DNA of 64,000 nucleotides from Phorcus lineatus (Eukaryota > Mollusca > Gastropoda > Trochida > Trochidae), in the NCBI GenBank assembly GCA_921293015.1, contig OV121097.1, positions 27,377,429-27,441,428 on the forward strand. The letters run 5' to 3'. Below, piece after piece: positions 23,911-35,832 of this stretch. The notes under the pieces are model-generated. The model was not told where the DNA came from and did not search any database. It was given only the letters and a program-made list of their open reading frames with translations. Made by a program: the position numbers and the translations under genes. Each line of letters begins with the position of its first letter. Positions within the stretch are counted from its first letter, which is position 1.

Positions 23911-24584
23911 ACAGGGGCAGTAGCATGTTTTTTCAAATCCCCTTCCTCCAAATTTTCTCCAATTAATATGTGCATGTTTATACCAAATGCATTATGTTCA
24001 GAGGGTCAAACACTGCATGATAAACACCACTTATTTATAGCAGTGGAGGAAAGTACCTAGTATCAAGCAAGAACTACTGACAGCCAAATTGTTTGAACAC
24101 CTTTTAATCATTTAAGGTAAGGAAATTGAGGTGAGTTAGTGTTTAACGCCGCTTTCAAAATTATTTCACTTATATCGCGGCTGCTAGTATTAGTGCAGGG
24201 AGAAAGCCCGCAACACCATTGTGGATATGCATTGCGGTGAAACCTGCGAGCATCGGCTGGAACTAGCGAACCATGGGTGGTACTGCGCTGAATTTCAGTG
24301 AAGCATTGCACCCAAACCTGACTGCGTGTAGAACAGTTCTCTACTGCAGACAAAGTTGCCGAGCCCCTGGCAGGATTCGAACGACGGACCTCCTGATCCG
24401 AAGCCGAACGCGCTAACCACTGCGCTATCCCGCCCCCAGGTAAGGAAATTGATTTGCATAACTGAACATAATACAAATTTTTTTGCTTCTTTGATTAAAC
24501 AAGATTTTCTTTCAATTGGTAAAATTAACAGGAATCATAATTTGTCAAAATATCAAATGATACAAAATTGGCCTCTTGCTTAAA
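23911..24584 (+). mobile_element. AGGGGCAG MITE, copy B, split by a SINE
   Basis: The left end is acaggggcagtagcatgttt. Shared internal blocks include ttcagagggtcaaac, catcaagcaa-like sequence and gaacaccttttaatcattta. SINE copy 6 sits at 24130-24437; after it the MITE resumes (gatttgcataactgaa, tctttcaattgg), as in copy A. The right end near 24584 is only roughly placed. Confidence 0.6.
24130..24437 (-). repeat. SINE copy 6, full length with 15-bp TSD
   Basis: The best complete copy: 308 bp in minus orientation. Read on its own strand it starts with gggggcgggatagcgcagtg and ttagcgcgttcgg (box A region), has B box ggttcgatt-like sequence (ggtccgtcgttcgaatcctg), then the body ending in gcggcgttaaacactaactc and acc. 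Perfect AGGTAAGGAAATTGA duplications flank it at 24115-24129 and 24438-24452. Frames through it on both strands are artefacts. Confidence 0.98.
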
Positions 24585-24590
24585 GTAAGT

Positions 24591-26611
24591 TATCAAGAAA
24601 ATCGATCTAGCTTCACAGATATAAGGTAATTAAAGTAACACAGAGTATGTTTCATGATTTTGTATTTGGCTTTAATAAGATCCAAAATACCTTATGACAT
24701 GATTTAAGTTCAAATCGCTTCCCTAAGCTTGCATCTTTATCTTTAAAATGTCAAATTAATGATATTTTCTTGTTTTCACTGATATTCAGGAAAACAGGCC
24801 TATAAATGTTAAAAATTAAAAAATATGTGTCCAATTAACTTTAATGACCTACTGAACACTATCAACCATTATTTTTTGTTTGTGTCTGCAGTAAAGAAGT
24901 TTACAAAATTATGTTTGAATCATTGGCGCGAGCCACTGTCCAGTTTTCGATCATAAAATCAAGACATTAACCCATTTATTGTCACTATTCTGAACTGATA
25001 AGCATAAGGATTCAGATTTTTTTATTGATAAAATAACACCATTTATCAAGTTTGACATATTTGACTCCAACAAAAAACTCTGTATCCCTTTAAGTCTATA
25101 TTTGAAATTTAAGTAAATTCTGAACAAAAAAATTCCAAATGTGGACTTTTCATGATTATCAAAATCTTCTTTCGAAGAATTTTTTTTCTCCAAAAGCTGG
25201 CTGTCAGTCTCAAGATAGTGGCAAGGTTATGTTTCCGATAAGACGTCACTTTTCCCAGGTAAAATTCTTCAGCCAGGTTGCTTTTAAAGTTAATTGCTTT
25301 GTGTAAGGTATCTTATATTGTTCTGTCCTGGTTCTTCACCGTAAAGGGTTTGAATTTCCCTGTTAACAAGGCAAGCAATCAATCAATACTAAAAAAACTG
25401 CAGATTTCCTTGTTTCGAAAATAGTTGCAATCTTCTGGCACTTTGAACCTTTGAAATAACAATTTTCCATAGGGTTCTTTTGCCCGTTTTATCTTATCTT
25501 GTTTGTAAGATAACTTCATGTTACAATGCTTTTGTTGCCTACGATGCATTTAATAAAATCTTCTGATAATATTTGAAATATTTTAAAACTTAAAAAGCAT
25601 CTATTGGATTTCAATGATTTTGATGAAAATGAGTCAAACTTATCCAGATTACAGAACTATTGATTAAGAGGACAGTCGTAAAGAAATCTTGTCAGAATCA
25701 ATAGATTATGGACTTACAGCAGTTTTTTGTAGTTGGTCACAAAACTTGGCCTGAAAGTCAAGCCACTTTGGTTATTCAAAATGTACAAAAAGAGGTATAT
25801 GGTAAACAAGTGACCTGGGACTTATAGATAATTTTTTTTAACTCAGGGGTATTTCATTCCTCAAAATAAAAATTGAAGAGTAAAAATACATCATGAAAGG
25901 GACCCGGAGTATTTCAAGGTTTATTGTTATCAGATCCTCATTCCAATTTAGCATCTTTTTCGATGTTAGGAGTTGATTACATTTTCCACTCGTTTAATCT
26001 GTAAATAAACGAATGATGTCTCTTTGAAGGTACATAAACTCATACAGTTTGGCATCAAGTTGGCTACCGTTCCAAATGTAAAGAACAAACATGTAGAAAT
26101 GAAACTTTATTTTGATAAGTGACGATCACTCCTGTAAACAGACTCGTATTCTGGAAATTTTTTGCGTATCTGTCACTCATTAATTTCATTTTTAATGCGT
26201 ATATATGATTTACCCGTGCATATTTTATCTGGGGCCCTGTAGATCTTTTTTCTCTACAAAATAAGAAATCAAAGATATGTCACATAAGATAAGAGATATG
26301 TAGAACAAGTCACAATTAAAAAAAAGATGTTAAAAACAGAAAAGATTGCCACAACATGAGGCAAGACAATCAATAACTGAAGCTTTAGAACAATTAATAA
26401 TGGTCAAAGATGAACATGATGTCATAGTTATTTTCACCTTCGTTAGCTCAAGACACACGACAATCGTGACTCATCAATTGATAACCAGCCAGAAAACTGA
26501 TTAGGGGAAAACAAGTCTTTGTTTAGGAACAGAGTGACATTCACATTTCTTCTTTAAGGGCATTTTAGAAGCTGGATCAATGAAGAAGAACAAAAATTAA
26601 CTTCTTATGGA
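24591..26611. other. No supported gene
   Basis: A long AT-rich stretch. The 80-codon minus frame at 24951-25193 is AT-rich with no recognisable motif. I see no ordered repeat. Confidence 0.4.
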
Positions 26612-26821
26612 TAGTCATCTTCTTTATTGCACCAAATGCAAAGTTTTGGTTTAGATACTAAGACCATTATCAATCAAGTGATACAAATAATTTCAAATGA
26701 CTAACAAAGGTTATTAAGCAAGTGATACAAATTGATATCATTTGTATCACTTGCTTGATAGTGGTGTTAATTTTACATCTACACCAAATCATCGCATCTT
26801 GTGCAATAAAGAAGTTGGCTA
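26612..26821 (+). mobile_element. Foldback MITE with perfect central hairpin
   Basis: About 210 bp. The outer arms share cttctttattgcac and its inverse (gtgcaataaagaag), then ttggt-tagat blocks, then tatcaa-caagtgatacaaat. The centre is a hairpin at 26716-26756 with 16-bp perfect arms starting aagcaagtgatacaaa. No ORF. Confidence 0.8.
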
Positions 26822-27700
26822 TATATACATAAGAACTTGTTCTTCCTTGACTTTCATGTTGTTTGGAATTAGTTATGTATTGATAAAAGCAAATTAGTAC
26901 TCAGATTACACCTTCTTGTCTTAGGTGATACTTAATTGTATACTGTGACACCAGGTATACACTTTTTAGTGACGTTTAGAATTTGCTGATTATTTGCAAC
27001 AAGAAAGTTAACCTAGCTACTGGAGAAATTGGTTTTCATAAAAAATGCTGTATACAACTCAATCATATCAAAATAATATTTATTGTTGAAAAATCTGTAA
27101 CTTATTCTTATCTATAAGTTTGTTAAGTTAGGAGTAACTGGACTAAATACCTTCAATCTGAGGTAAAAGTTAATTAATGCCATCATTCAATATTATATCA
27201 GGGCTGCCTTTGTGTTACCTTTGTGCAATGGGACCCTGGAACAACTTTCACAAAGCTTTCTTAGATTAAGGGTTAATGACTACAAGAAAATTAATATTTA
27301 TCTCATCACTTTTTTCAATAATGTTTACTAACTTTAAAGGGAGGACATCGATTTTAAATCAATCTATCTATAAACATGACACACCATAATAAAATAATCA
27401 TAAAATAAAAAATCATACCAATAAAATAAAAAATTAATAACAATCAGATTATAATGTAAGTAATATGTTTAAGACAAAAATTTAAAAAGACAATTCATAA
27501 ATTATTACAGAATATGAAATTTAACCTACTCATAAAACAAATATCATTATCAACAAATCTTAGATACAACTCAAACATTATCTGTAACTTGAACATTTTA
27601 AAAGAATTATTCATATTTTTTAATTTTCCAAGAGCCAAGGCCCTTCCAACGACATCCCAATCATCATATTTAACATGTAATCATAAATATTGACACAAAA
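26822..27700. other. No gene seen
   Basis: AT-rich with A-rich patches; no supported frame. Confidence 0.4.
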
Positions 27701-27718
27701 CACGTACAATATGCTTAC

Positions 27719-27940
27719 CAGGCCGGGATGGGAACAACCAACCACACAGCAAGTATGCGACCTTTCACGTAACTCTCTAAAGAAGAAGACAGAAAAATCT
27801 TCGCACACATGCTTCTATGCCTCTCGTCTGTCTTTCTGATTCACCACAACATGCACAGCGCCATTTTCACAACCAGTGCCTTTTTTTCTCTCACCAATTT
27901 CGACCCTGACAAATGGCATAGGAAACGGCACACACCTACA
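27719..27940 (-). other. Candidate 5' exon on the minus strand
   Basis: A GC-richer patch ending at a good minus-strand donor (CTG|GTAAGC). An ATG at 27810 opens 30 codons (MCAKIFLSSSLESYV...) up to the donor, in a hydrophobic, signal-like stretch. Another upstream ATG opens only MALCMLW. Together with the TATA-like box at 27954-27963 this could be a first exon or 5' UTR. I could not connect it in frame to the exon at 6040-6172: joining them directly would create a stop. Confidence 0.3.
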
Positions 27941-27953
27941 GCCGATAACTACT

Positions 27954-27963
27954 CTATATATAG
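27954..27963 (-). promoter_or_regulatory. TATA-like box CTATATATAG
   Basis: A perfect palindromic TATA-type motif in a GC-richer context, about 235 bp upstream of a minus-strand donor. Because it is palindromic the direction cannot be read from the box itself. Confidence 0.3.
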
Positions 27964-27965
27964 AT

Positions 27966-29449
27966 CAGCTCCACAACCCTCCTCCCATCATCAGATGGTC
28001 TGAGATAGCACTTAAAACTCCTCTCAAATTTTTTATAAGCACTTAGACTCTGTCACATTTTTTTTCAACTTCCGTAACATCTCCCAAAGCTGTCAATGTT
28101 ATTCAAATTAGAACCACAATTGTCCTTTACAAAAGCCTGTTTCTAATTGGATATAAACATATTTTTCCAAATTTTTTTTTCATTTGATTATTATTTTCAT
28201 CTTATTAGTATATTTCTTACAAATCATTTATTAATAAAGTCATAGTTTTAGTCATCAATGTAAATATTAAGTTGTATTAAACATATTTCCTTTCACTTTC
28301 TAAATTTAATCTTGTAATAGTTTATAGATTTCTTTCATCTTTAAATATCACTTTATCTAGATATGTAATATGCAATCTAATACCTATCATAGCCATGATG
28401 GTAAAGGATGTTGCCATTTACATTTCCTACACTACTTCTGATAAAGTCGTTTATTTCTCTGATACGGGATCACTTGCTGTGATAATAAATTTGAGTGATC
28501 TGTTTACCATAGCCCTCATATGGTACCCAAGAGGGTTCCTAGATGTTCAATATGGCTGTAGATATCTTTATGAAGACATTTTTTCTGATAATTCAGATAA
28601 AATGTCTTAGGAGAAAATCAGAATTAAATCAGAATTAAAAGAAGTTGAACAACATTCACAATTAAAAGGACTTTGTAAGTTGTGAAAAATTGTTTTGGTT
28701 CATGAAATAATTTTTTTTATAAAGAATTACATATTTGTGGGTTTTTTCTGGCATAACTTTGGAAAGATGTTTCTGATATATTTACATAAGAAATTGATTA
28801 TAAACATCTATATTATCAAATATATATACCAAAACAGCTTTATGAAAGATGTAATTGTTTGAATGCTCATTTTTAAAAATTATCATAATTTGTATTCTAA
28901 AGAAATCATAAATATTTAAGCATTCATGTTTATCAGTGATAACTTTCACATAAACAAAACAGAAACACAAAAAATGCTGTGAAATCATCAACAAGGGGAT
29001 CGTTATTGCTAAAACATTTCGCTATGTCATAAAGCTGTCAAAATGTTTTAAGATATCTCCCAAGAAAAAGAATATTTATTTTATTTACAAAAACCTGTTG
29101 AACTTCCTGTTTTTACGGCCAAACCAATTCTGCTTTATCTCCAACTACAACTGCCAATACAGAGACTTATAAAAAAATTATCTTCCAAAGCTTTTTTGAT
29201 CTGAGCTCCAAGAAGAAGGATGGTCTTGCTTGCATGATAACGAGGCAAAGGATAGAGAGAGACTTTTATGAAGCTACACTCAAATATGAGACATAGAATA
29301 ACAGAATTATGATATGATTTTTCAAAAGGTGTCTCAGGTGTCTTCACTTGAAGGTGGAAAGAAAAATTCCTGAGGCAAAGAAAATTTAACAGATTCTACA
29401 GACACTTAAAATAACTTATTATCCACATTTTGCAAATACCAAAGACGGA
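27966..29449. other. No supported gene
   Basis: AT-rich. A 71-codon plus frame at 28395-28610 starts with a reasonable ATG context (agccATGATGG) but has no recognisable domain, no homologous neighbour and no splice context. Confidence 0.35.
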
Positions 29450-29460
29450 CTGAATAAGAG

Positions 29461-29766
29461 GTTGGCGGGATAGCGCAGTGGTTAGCGCATTCGGCTTCGG
29501 ATCAAGAGGTCTGTGGTTCGTGGCTCGGCAACTTTGTCTGCAGTAGAGAACTGTTCTACACGTAGTCAGGTTTGGGTGCAATGCTACACTGAATTTCAGC
29601 GTAGTACCACCCATGGTTTGCTAGTTCCAGCCGATGCTCGCAGGTTTCACCGCAATACATAGCCACAATGGTGTTGCGGGCTTTCTCCCTGCAATAACAC
29701 TAGCAGCCGTGATATAAGTGAAATAATCTTGAAAGCGACGTTAAACACCAACTCACCTCACTTCAC
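29461..29766 (+). repeat. SINE copy 7, with 11-bp TSD, B box deleted
   Basis: Nearly complete 306-bp plus-strand copy: ggcgggatagcgcagtggtt head, tail ending aactcacctcacttcac. Perfect CTGAATAAGAG duplications lie at 29450-29460 and 29767-29777. About 15 bp of the usual aatcccgccagggg segment are absent, so the copy lacks half of its internal promoter B box. Confidence 0.97.
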
Positions 29767-29777
29767 CTGAATAAGAG

Positions 29778-31331
29778 AATTCATTGTAAAAATTTATATA
29801 ATTTTTCTAACGGAAGAAAGACCATCTACCTTGCTGAATATATCTAATGCAAATGATGATGTGTATATCTGGTCTCAAGAAAAGCATTCTGTTCTCATAT
29901 ATGTCAGATACTAATACAAATATCGGGAGCGCCAAAAACCATCTTAAAGGCTTTGGTGTACCTAAAAGAAATTTTGCTTGAAAAACAAATAATCATAGAT
30001 TTAGAGTGATGCCATCTTGTTTGCAAAACAAATGGTGGAAAAAACACTGATGAACCTAAATACCATTTTATCAGAAGCGCCAGATTCTGGAAGGGATTGG
30101 CGCTACATACATTCGGTTTTAATGAAACAGCCTGTGATATCATAACACTAGCGGCTTGTTGTAAGTCAGGAAGGTGATATCATTTGATAACGTTGGATAA
30201 ATGGAGCTTAATTCTATGATAAATATAAGTTGTTTGTTTTGTAAATAAAACGTGAAGAAGATTCACATTTGCTGAAGGTTGGTGTCTCTTTCTATAAAGT
30301 TTATCGTGTCTAGTTTTTGGTTTTGAAAATAAACATTGTAATGTGCTTCCTGTGGATTTTGGTTTGATGTTGGTATAGTTTCATCCTTTATTCTTTGTGA
30401 ATTAATCATCCTTATTTTGATTAAAATGACTCATAGAAATATCAAGATTCTTAGACAAATTTTTTTTTCAATTTTATCATAAATTTTACTAAATTATAAA
30501 AAAGTTCTAACAACTGAATGTCAAATGTATTGATAAAGTGTCATGCATCAATTTAAAAAATTCTTTTGATAAACTTACATAACAAAATCTATTATGAAGG
30601 ATAAGATTATTGTCTGATATCTGATATGATATGTATCTATATGTATCTAATATAACTTAATTAAAATGAATTTCAACATGGCAAACATAAAAATTATTGT
30701 TAGTGAAAACCAAACCAAATTGCTAACAAATTCATAGACTTAAATTTTAAAAGTTGTCGTAACAAGTATCTAACTCCATAAATATATTTCAAAGAATTAC
30801 ATTTGGTCTGTTGTTTGTAATACCTCTCTTTAACAGAAATCTAGATCATCAATTTCGGAAACGAAAAAGTGGAACCATTCTTTGAAGACAAGATACAACA
30901 GTAAATCATCAGATAAGTATATTATATAAGATACCAGCTAATCTTTATACAATATAGCAAAAAAAGCTGAAGATAGTCACTATAAGCACATCCAAGGTAT
31001 CTTCATTATTCATAAGATAAGATTCCATAACAAAAAAAGGTATTGTATACTGGTATACAGATATAATATGTTTTTCTATCTATCTGTCATTTGTCATTGG
31101 TGGAATAATTATTTCCTTTGTTTATCTAAGAAAGAATTTATACTTCCTCTTGGCTGGTGTCCTATATATAAAGACAAGGACTTAATTGTAAGAATGTGTT
31201 ATCTGTTGTAAGTATAGATCTTGTACAGATTGCCAGAGGTGCAGGAACCTTAGGAAAGATAGAATGGACTTCAAAGTAAGATTTACTATGAGTATCTTAA
31301 CTTATTGAAATAAATATGAATAATTCATTTT
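29778..31331. other. No supported gene
   Basis: AT-rich; the 79-codon minus frame at 29904-30143 is unremarkable. Confidence 0.4.
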
Positions 31332-31487
31332 AAGGGGCAGCGCCTTTTTTTACTTGATATTTTCTCCGACGACTTCGCAAGCTTGGGATGAGTCGTAAAA
31401 TTTTTGACCCTCTGAATGTCAAGTCATTGGCATAAACATTGACGCATTTTGAAATAATTTTTTTTAAATGAGCTACTAGCCCCTTTT
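31332..31487 (-). mobile_element. AGGGGCAG MITE, copy D, short and complete
   Basis: The left end is aaggggcagcgcctttttt, and the inverse of the right end is aaaggggctagtagctca, giving terminal inverted repeats about 155 bp apart. Internally tttttgaccctctgaatgtc is the reverse complement of the ttcagagggtcaaa block in copies B and C, so its internal part runs in minus orientation. Confidence 0.65.
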
Positions 31488-32279
31488 TGATGAAGAAAAT
31501 TAAGTTGTTTCAAAAAGTTGAAAATTAAGTTTCATAGGTTTTTTCTTTTTCAAATTTATCTTTTTACATTTATTTTGAGAGATATTTGATTTTGTACCAT
31601 TCTATGGAATTGCTGTTATACCTATTGTACTTATATAATATAGATAAAATACAGAGTGGCATGTAAACACATTTGAGGTATTGAACCAGGTGTGACATGT
31701 CTCTGTCATACTTACCATATACATACATCAAAGTAGGTATCTTTGCAATGTGCATGTCATGACTCCCTAGTGACAAATGCAAGATAACATTTGTCTTTAT
31801 AATTGTGACACTCAAAAAAACTCATCCATAACAGAAATCTACTACAGTTTACAGCTGCTGAAAAAAAGTTTGATACAACCTTCATGATTTTCTATGTAAA
31901 TTCATTATTTTTAGAAAGTGTCATAAATTTCAACAAAACAATTTCCCGACCATACTTTTGGATCAATACGTTGAGGGTTAATCTACACTACATACAAAAG
32001 GTACATATATGTGGTAAGGCATGAGTTAAAAATGAAAAAATTCAGATTTTCATATCTGTACCATAAAATGATATTTAAACTCATTTCCAGCAAAAGTCTG
32101 ACAAACACATTATTATATTACTTTATTTATAAAAAATAATTTGAAATAGAGATTTTCATGTTTCTTCATTTCCTCAAATATGGATACTTTTTGGCAGAAA
32201 GATGATTATATGAGTCGAACTTGAGTATTATAACAAACTTTTATTTAGTAGCTTTAGTTAACACTCACATCATCCAGAC
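31488..32279. other. No supported gene
   Basis: AT-rich; the 81-codon minus frame at 31570-31815 shows no motif. Confidence 0.4.
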
Positions 32280-33090
32280 ATTGTTCATAAATTGTCATAG
32301 ATGACAACCATACACAAAGTGATAAATGGCTTGTGTCTGCATGACCACCATATTCCAAGTGAGAAATGGATTGTATCTACATCATCTGCCACATGACATA
32401 CATGACAGCCATGACAATTAATGTGAAGAATGGTTTGTGAATGGTATCTGACAGAACACATTAATATCACCTAAAGGTTCGTTGTCTCCAGAGTTTCATC
32501 TGTTCAGGTGTATACTTAAGTATACACCTGAGACAGTGAGGATTACTTACTTCATGAAATATGTCACATCCATAAGGAAAAACAGCTTTGGCTTATTTCA
32601 TCATCATATGATATGTGGGGATTGTTTGTGACTAAATTCTGAAGATGATAAATATAGCATTTTAAACTATCTAGACACCAGTAGGACACAATATGATGAA
32701 GGGCTTGTGAACGATTCCTGAAAAAACACATAACCATTGCCTGACAGAATGGTTTTCTCACCTGATAAGGTGTATAATTATGGCATGAAATTTACAATGC
32801 TCATAAGACACTACTTGTCTTGGTTTGTCATCAGACTCGTATTCACATTTTCACCTGTTCATTTACTCCATGAAATTTATGATATCCAGAACACAATTTG
32901 CTATGGCTTATTTTGTCATATGATATGCATGTAATAGTTTGTGTCTACACTGCGTAGATGATGAATGAAACATATCAAAACTCTGGACAACCTTTATGAA
33001 TAATGTACGGAATGGTTTGTGAATTTTACCTGGCAGAACAGATATCTAAACAACACCTGTTATGCTTTTTGTTTCCAGTTTTACCTGTTC
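32280..33090 (+). repeat. Degenerate ~280-310-bp tandem repeat
   Basis: The block ggaatggtttgtgaattttacctggcagaaca-like recurs near 32420, 32698 and 33008. Other blocks recur in step (cttattttgtcatatgatatg; ttcacctgttca). About three eroded units are visible, and a related stretch (ttcacctgtccaggtgtata) appears at about 33945. Confidence 0.6.
32504..32531. repeat. 28-bp perfect palindrome
   Basis: Perfect self-complementary sequence centred between 32517 and 32518, with arm tcaggtgtatactt. It lies inside the 280-310-bp repeat; the relative at 33945 has only one arm. Confidence 0.95.
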
Positions 33091-33096
33091 AAGTGA

Positions 33097-33209
33097 GGTG
33101 AGGTGCTTTCAAGAATATTTCACTTGCCGAGCCCCTGGTGGAATTCAAACCACAGACCTAGAAATCGAAAGCCGAATGTGCAAACCACTGCTTTCCATCC
33201 CCCCCCCCT
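33097..33209 (-). repeat. SINE copy 8, large internal deletion
   Basis: Only the tail (ggtgaggtgctttcaag...atttcac) and the head (ttgccgagcccctgg...ccactgctttccatcc) remain, fused directly. TTCAAGTGA lies on both sides (33088-33096 and 33210-33218). Its right flank is repeated after copy 9. Confidence 0.9.
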
Positions 33210-33236
33210 TTCAAGTGAATAATTATTGCTTTAAGT

Positions 33237-33551
33237 GAGGTGAGGTGACATGGGGTTTAACACCGCTTACAAGAGTATTTCACTTATATCGCAGCTGCTA
33301 GTATTATTGCAGGGAGAAAGCCTACAACACCATTGTGGCTGTGCATTGCAGTGAAACCTGCAAGCATTGGCTGGAACTAGCGAACCATGGGTGGTACCGC
33401 GCTGAAATTCAGTGTAGCAATGCACCCAAACCTTACTGCCTGTAGAACAGTTCTCTACTGCAGACAAAGTTGCCGAGCCCCTAGCGTGATTCGAACCACT
33501 GACCAATTAATCCAAAGCCGAATGTGCAAACCACTGCTTTCCATCCTCCCC
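33237..33551 (-). repeat. SINE copy 9
   Basis: Near-complete minus copy. Its right flank (ttcaagtgaataataattgc then tttaa) matches the right flank of copy 8 almost exactly, so copies 8 and 9 are products of a tandem duplication rather than two insertions. The overlapping frames on both strands are artefacts. Confidence 0.92.
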
Positions 33552-33577
33552 TTTCAAGTGAATAATAATTGCTTTAA

Positions 33578-34851
33578 ACCTGATACCTATGGAGGTAATT
33601 CAGCAGATCAAAGAAACATAAGACCAAGCTTCATGATAATTTTTGATTATCCTAGAATTTACATACTACATATGCTCTGAGATCTTTCAAAAAGGTTAGA
33701 ATAGTTAACTCATTTTCAAACATGTCATACATTTTCAAAACTCATTTAATATAGTCGACACATTCTTAAAAATTTCATATCTGAAAATATGATCATGCTT
33801 TCCTTTTCAATTTCAATTCAAGAAAAAAACCCATCAAAATAAACAAAAATAAGGAAATTCAATTGAAAGACTGAGAACAGCAGAAAATTCATTTTCATTA
33901 CTGAAGTTAATATCAAACTCAAGATGTGACATCTTGAACAACCATTTTCACCTGTCCAGGTGTATACTTATTGCTGTTGCTGATCTTATGGAAATGATTC
34001 AGCAAGTCAAAGAGACAGTTAGAACAAGATTTAAGAGCTTCTTATTAATCTTAGATTATACAATTGTTTACTCATTATTAACAGATAAAAAAATTTTTTA
34101 AATTTTCACTGAAAATATCATCATGCTAAACCTTTTTAATTGCATTCTTACCTTTTTCATATTTAAGTCTTCATACATGATGAAAACCAATTAGAAAGAC
34201 AGAGTGCCTATAGAAAATTCACCTTCATTACTGAAGTCATTAATTAGCCTGAGATGGTACATCTTGAAAAACCATTTTATCAATCTCAAGATTCCCATTT
34301 CATTTAAGACCCTAATAATCCCTCTTAAGATTTTAATGATCTTTCCAAGGAGAGTTGGTTTAAACCATGTCGCCAGGAGCATCAGTTAAATACCTTTCCA
34401 TCCTTAACAAACGGTTATCAAGACCAAAATCTGCTTTCACTCTAATTTTTAATATATACAAACCAACACTGCCAAAGCTTAAGATTATTTTGACAAGTTA
34501 ACTCAGCTTCAAAGAATTGGCAAATCTGCAGCATTTCCTGTCTTCAACTACCATTTAGCAACCATTGGCGCCAACCAGAAACACTTTGGTAAATATTTAT
34601 AAGAGGCCAGATGAATTAGCCCAAATGAAAACACACCTGGTAATGCTTTTGGATTGAGACAAAGAAAGGGTAAAGTTGTTTTAAAAGACCTAACACTAGA
34701 AATTGATTTTATTGTTACTAGAAATGTTGAACTGGTAATGTTCCTCTGTATAAGCAATTATGGTTAGTGAAATTGTTTACATAGGATTTGTGACTCCAGA
34801 TTAACTTAAAGAAGTTTTATCTTTCTTTGTATATTTGATGTGATTGATGAC
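33578..34851. other. No supported gene
   Basis: AT-rich with local repeats (attcattttcattactgaagtt-like blocks near 33890 and 34220, about 330 bp apart) that suggest another eroded duplication. No exon is supported. Confidence 0.4.
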
Positions 34852-35120
34852 GGTGAAGTAATTAGGGTTTAACGCCACTTAGTATTTCACTTATATCCCA
34901 GCTGCTAGTATGATATTACTATTATTACTATGCATTGAGTTGAAGCCTGCTGGAAATGGCTATAACTAACGAACCATTGGTGGTACTTGGCTGAAATTTA
35001 GTGTAGCTCTACACCCTCACCGTACTGCAAGTAGAACAGTTCTATACTACAAAGTTGCCAGACTCACAAAACCTCTGGATTCAAAGCCAAAATTGCTTAC
35101 CACTGTGTTTCTTGCCCCTA
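34852..35120 (-). repeat. SINE copy 10, old
   Basis: All main body blocks are recognisable but heavily mutated (gggtttaacgccacttagta, cacttatatcccagctgcta, agaacagttctatactac), with a small insertion of tactattattac. No clear duplication at the ends. Confidence 0.85.
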
Positions 35121-35750
35121 TGTGCTTGATGAAATTGTCGTAATGTGATTGTCACACAATAAATTGGTTTGTTGTTGTAAATGCTTGACTGATGAAATTC
35201 TTCAGTATTTGGTACAGACTGGTAAGAATCAAGAGGTGACTTTAATCAATGAAATCAATAAAGGGTACATAAAGGTACAACTATCTTAATTAGGATTGTA
35301 ACATCTATATGAAGTCATTTCATTTTAAAGATAATGTCAATTAGGAGATTGAAGGAAAATTTCTTTTAGAAAATATATTTTCATTTGAACAATATATTTT
35401 TTTAAGCATTTCACAATCTCTTTGTCAGTACAGTAATCAAAACAGAATGCCATTTTCCTCCTTATATTTTTGCAATGACTGCACACAAACATATGCCTCT
35501 AATTGACCCCTAAAGTCAAGAGGAAATGCCTCCAGTTATACAAGTGGTAAAAACATGGAGATCCAATAAACCAATTACATGTAGTTGCAGCTAGGTTCTG
35601 GAATGTTCCAGTAGCCAGTAGCTATTCCATTATTATCACTGTAAATAAAGATGCTATTCCTGTAAAATGGCCCCCTGAATGGTCAGACACTTTTACATAT
35701 CAATTGACTTACTCATCTATTCCCAAATGCCACCTCTTAACTTTAAACAT
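35121..35750. other. No gene seen
   Basis: AT-rich; no supported frame. Confidence 0.4.
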
Positions 35751-35762
35751 ATATTTCATATA

Positions 35763-35820
35763 ACGCCGCTAATTGCTGTAATATTGCCCAGGCGGCGATA
35801 TAAACAACAACTCACTCACT
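35763..35820 (+). repeat. 58-bp SINE tail copy with 12-bp TSD
   Basis: A very short element (acgccgctaattgctgtaat ... aacaactcactcact) flanked by perfect ATATTTCATATA at 35751-35762 and 35821-35832. Its end resembles the tail of SINEs I associate with abalone-type gastropods. It belongs to a different family from the main one, whose tail is CTCACCTCACC. Confidence 0.85.
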
Positions 35821-35832
35821 ATATTTCATATA

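Noticed and set aside
24108-24583. 122-codon minus and 75-codon plus frames with Cys/Arg-rich peptides
   Set aside because: They lie across SINE copy 6. The same peptide strings (for example NPARGSATLSAVENC) recur in the other SINE copies.
28395-28610. 71-codon plus frame with a fair start context
   Set aside because: No domain, no splice context and no coding-like composition shift; kept only as a note.
29396-29614. 72-codon minus frame
   Set aside because: Artefact of SINE copy 7.
33267-33680. 79- and 97-codon frames
   Set aside because: Artefacts of SINE copy 9.
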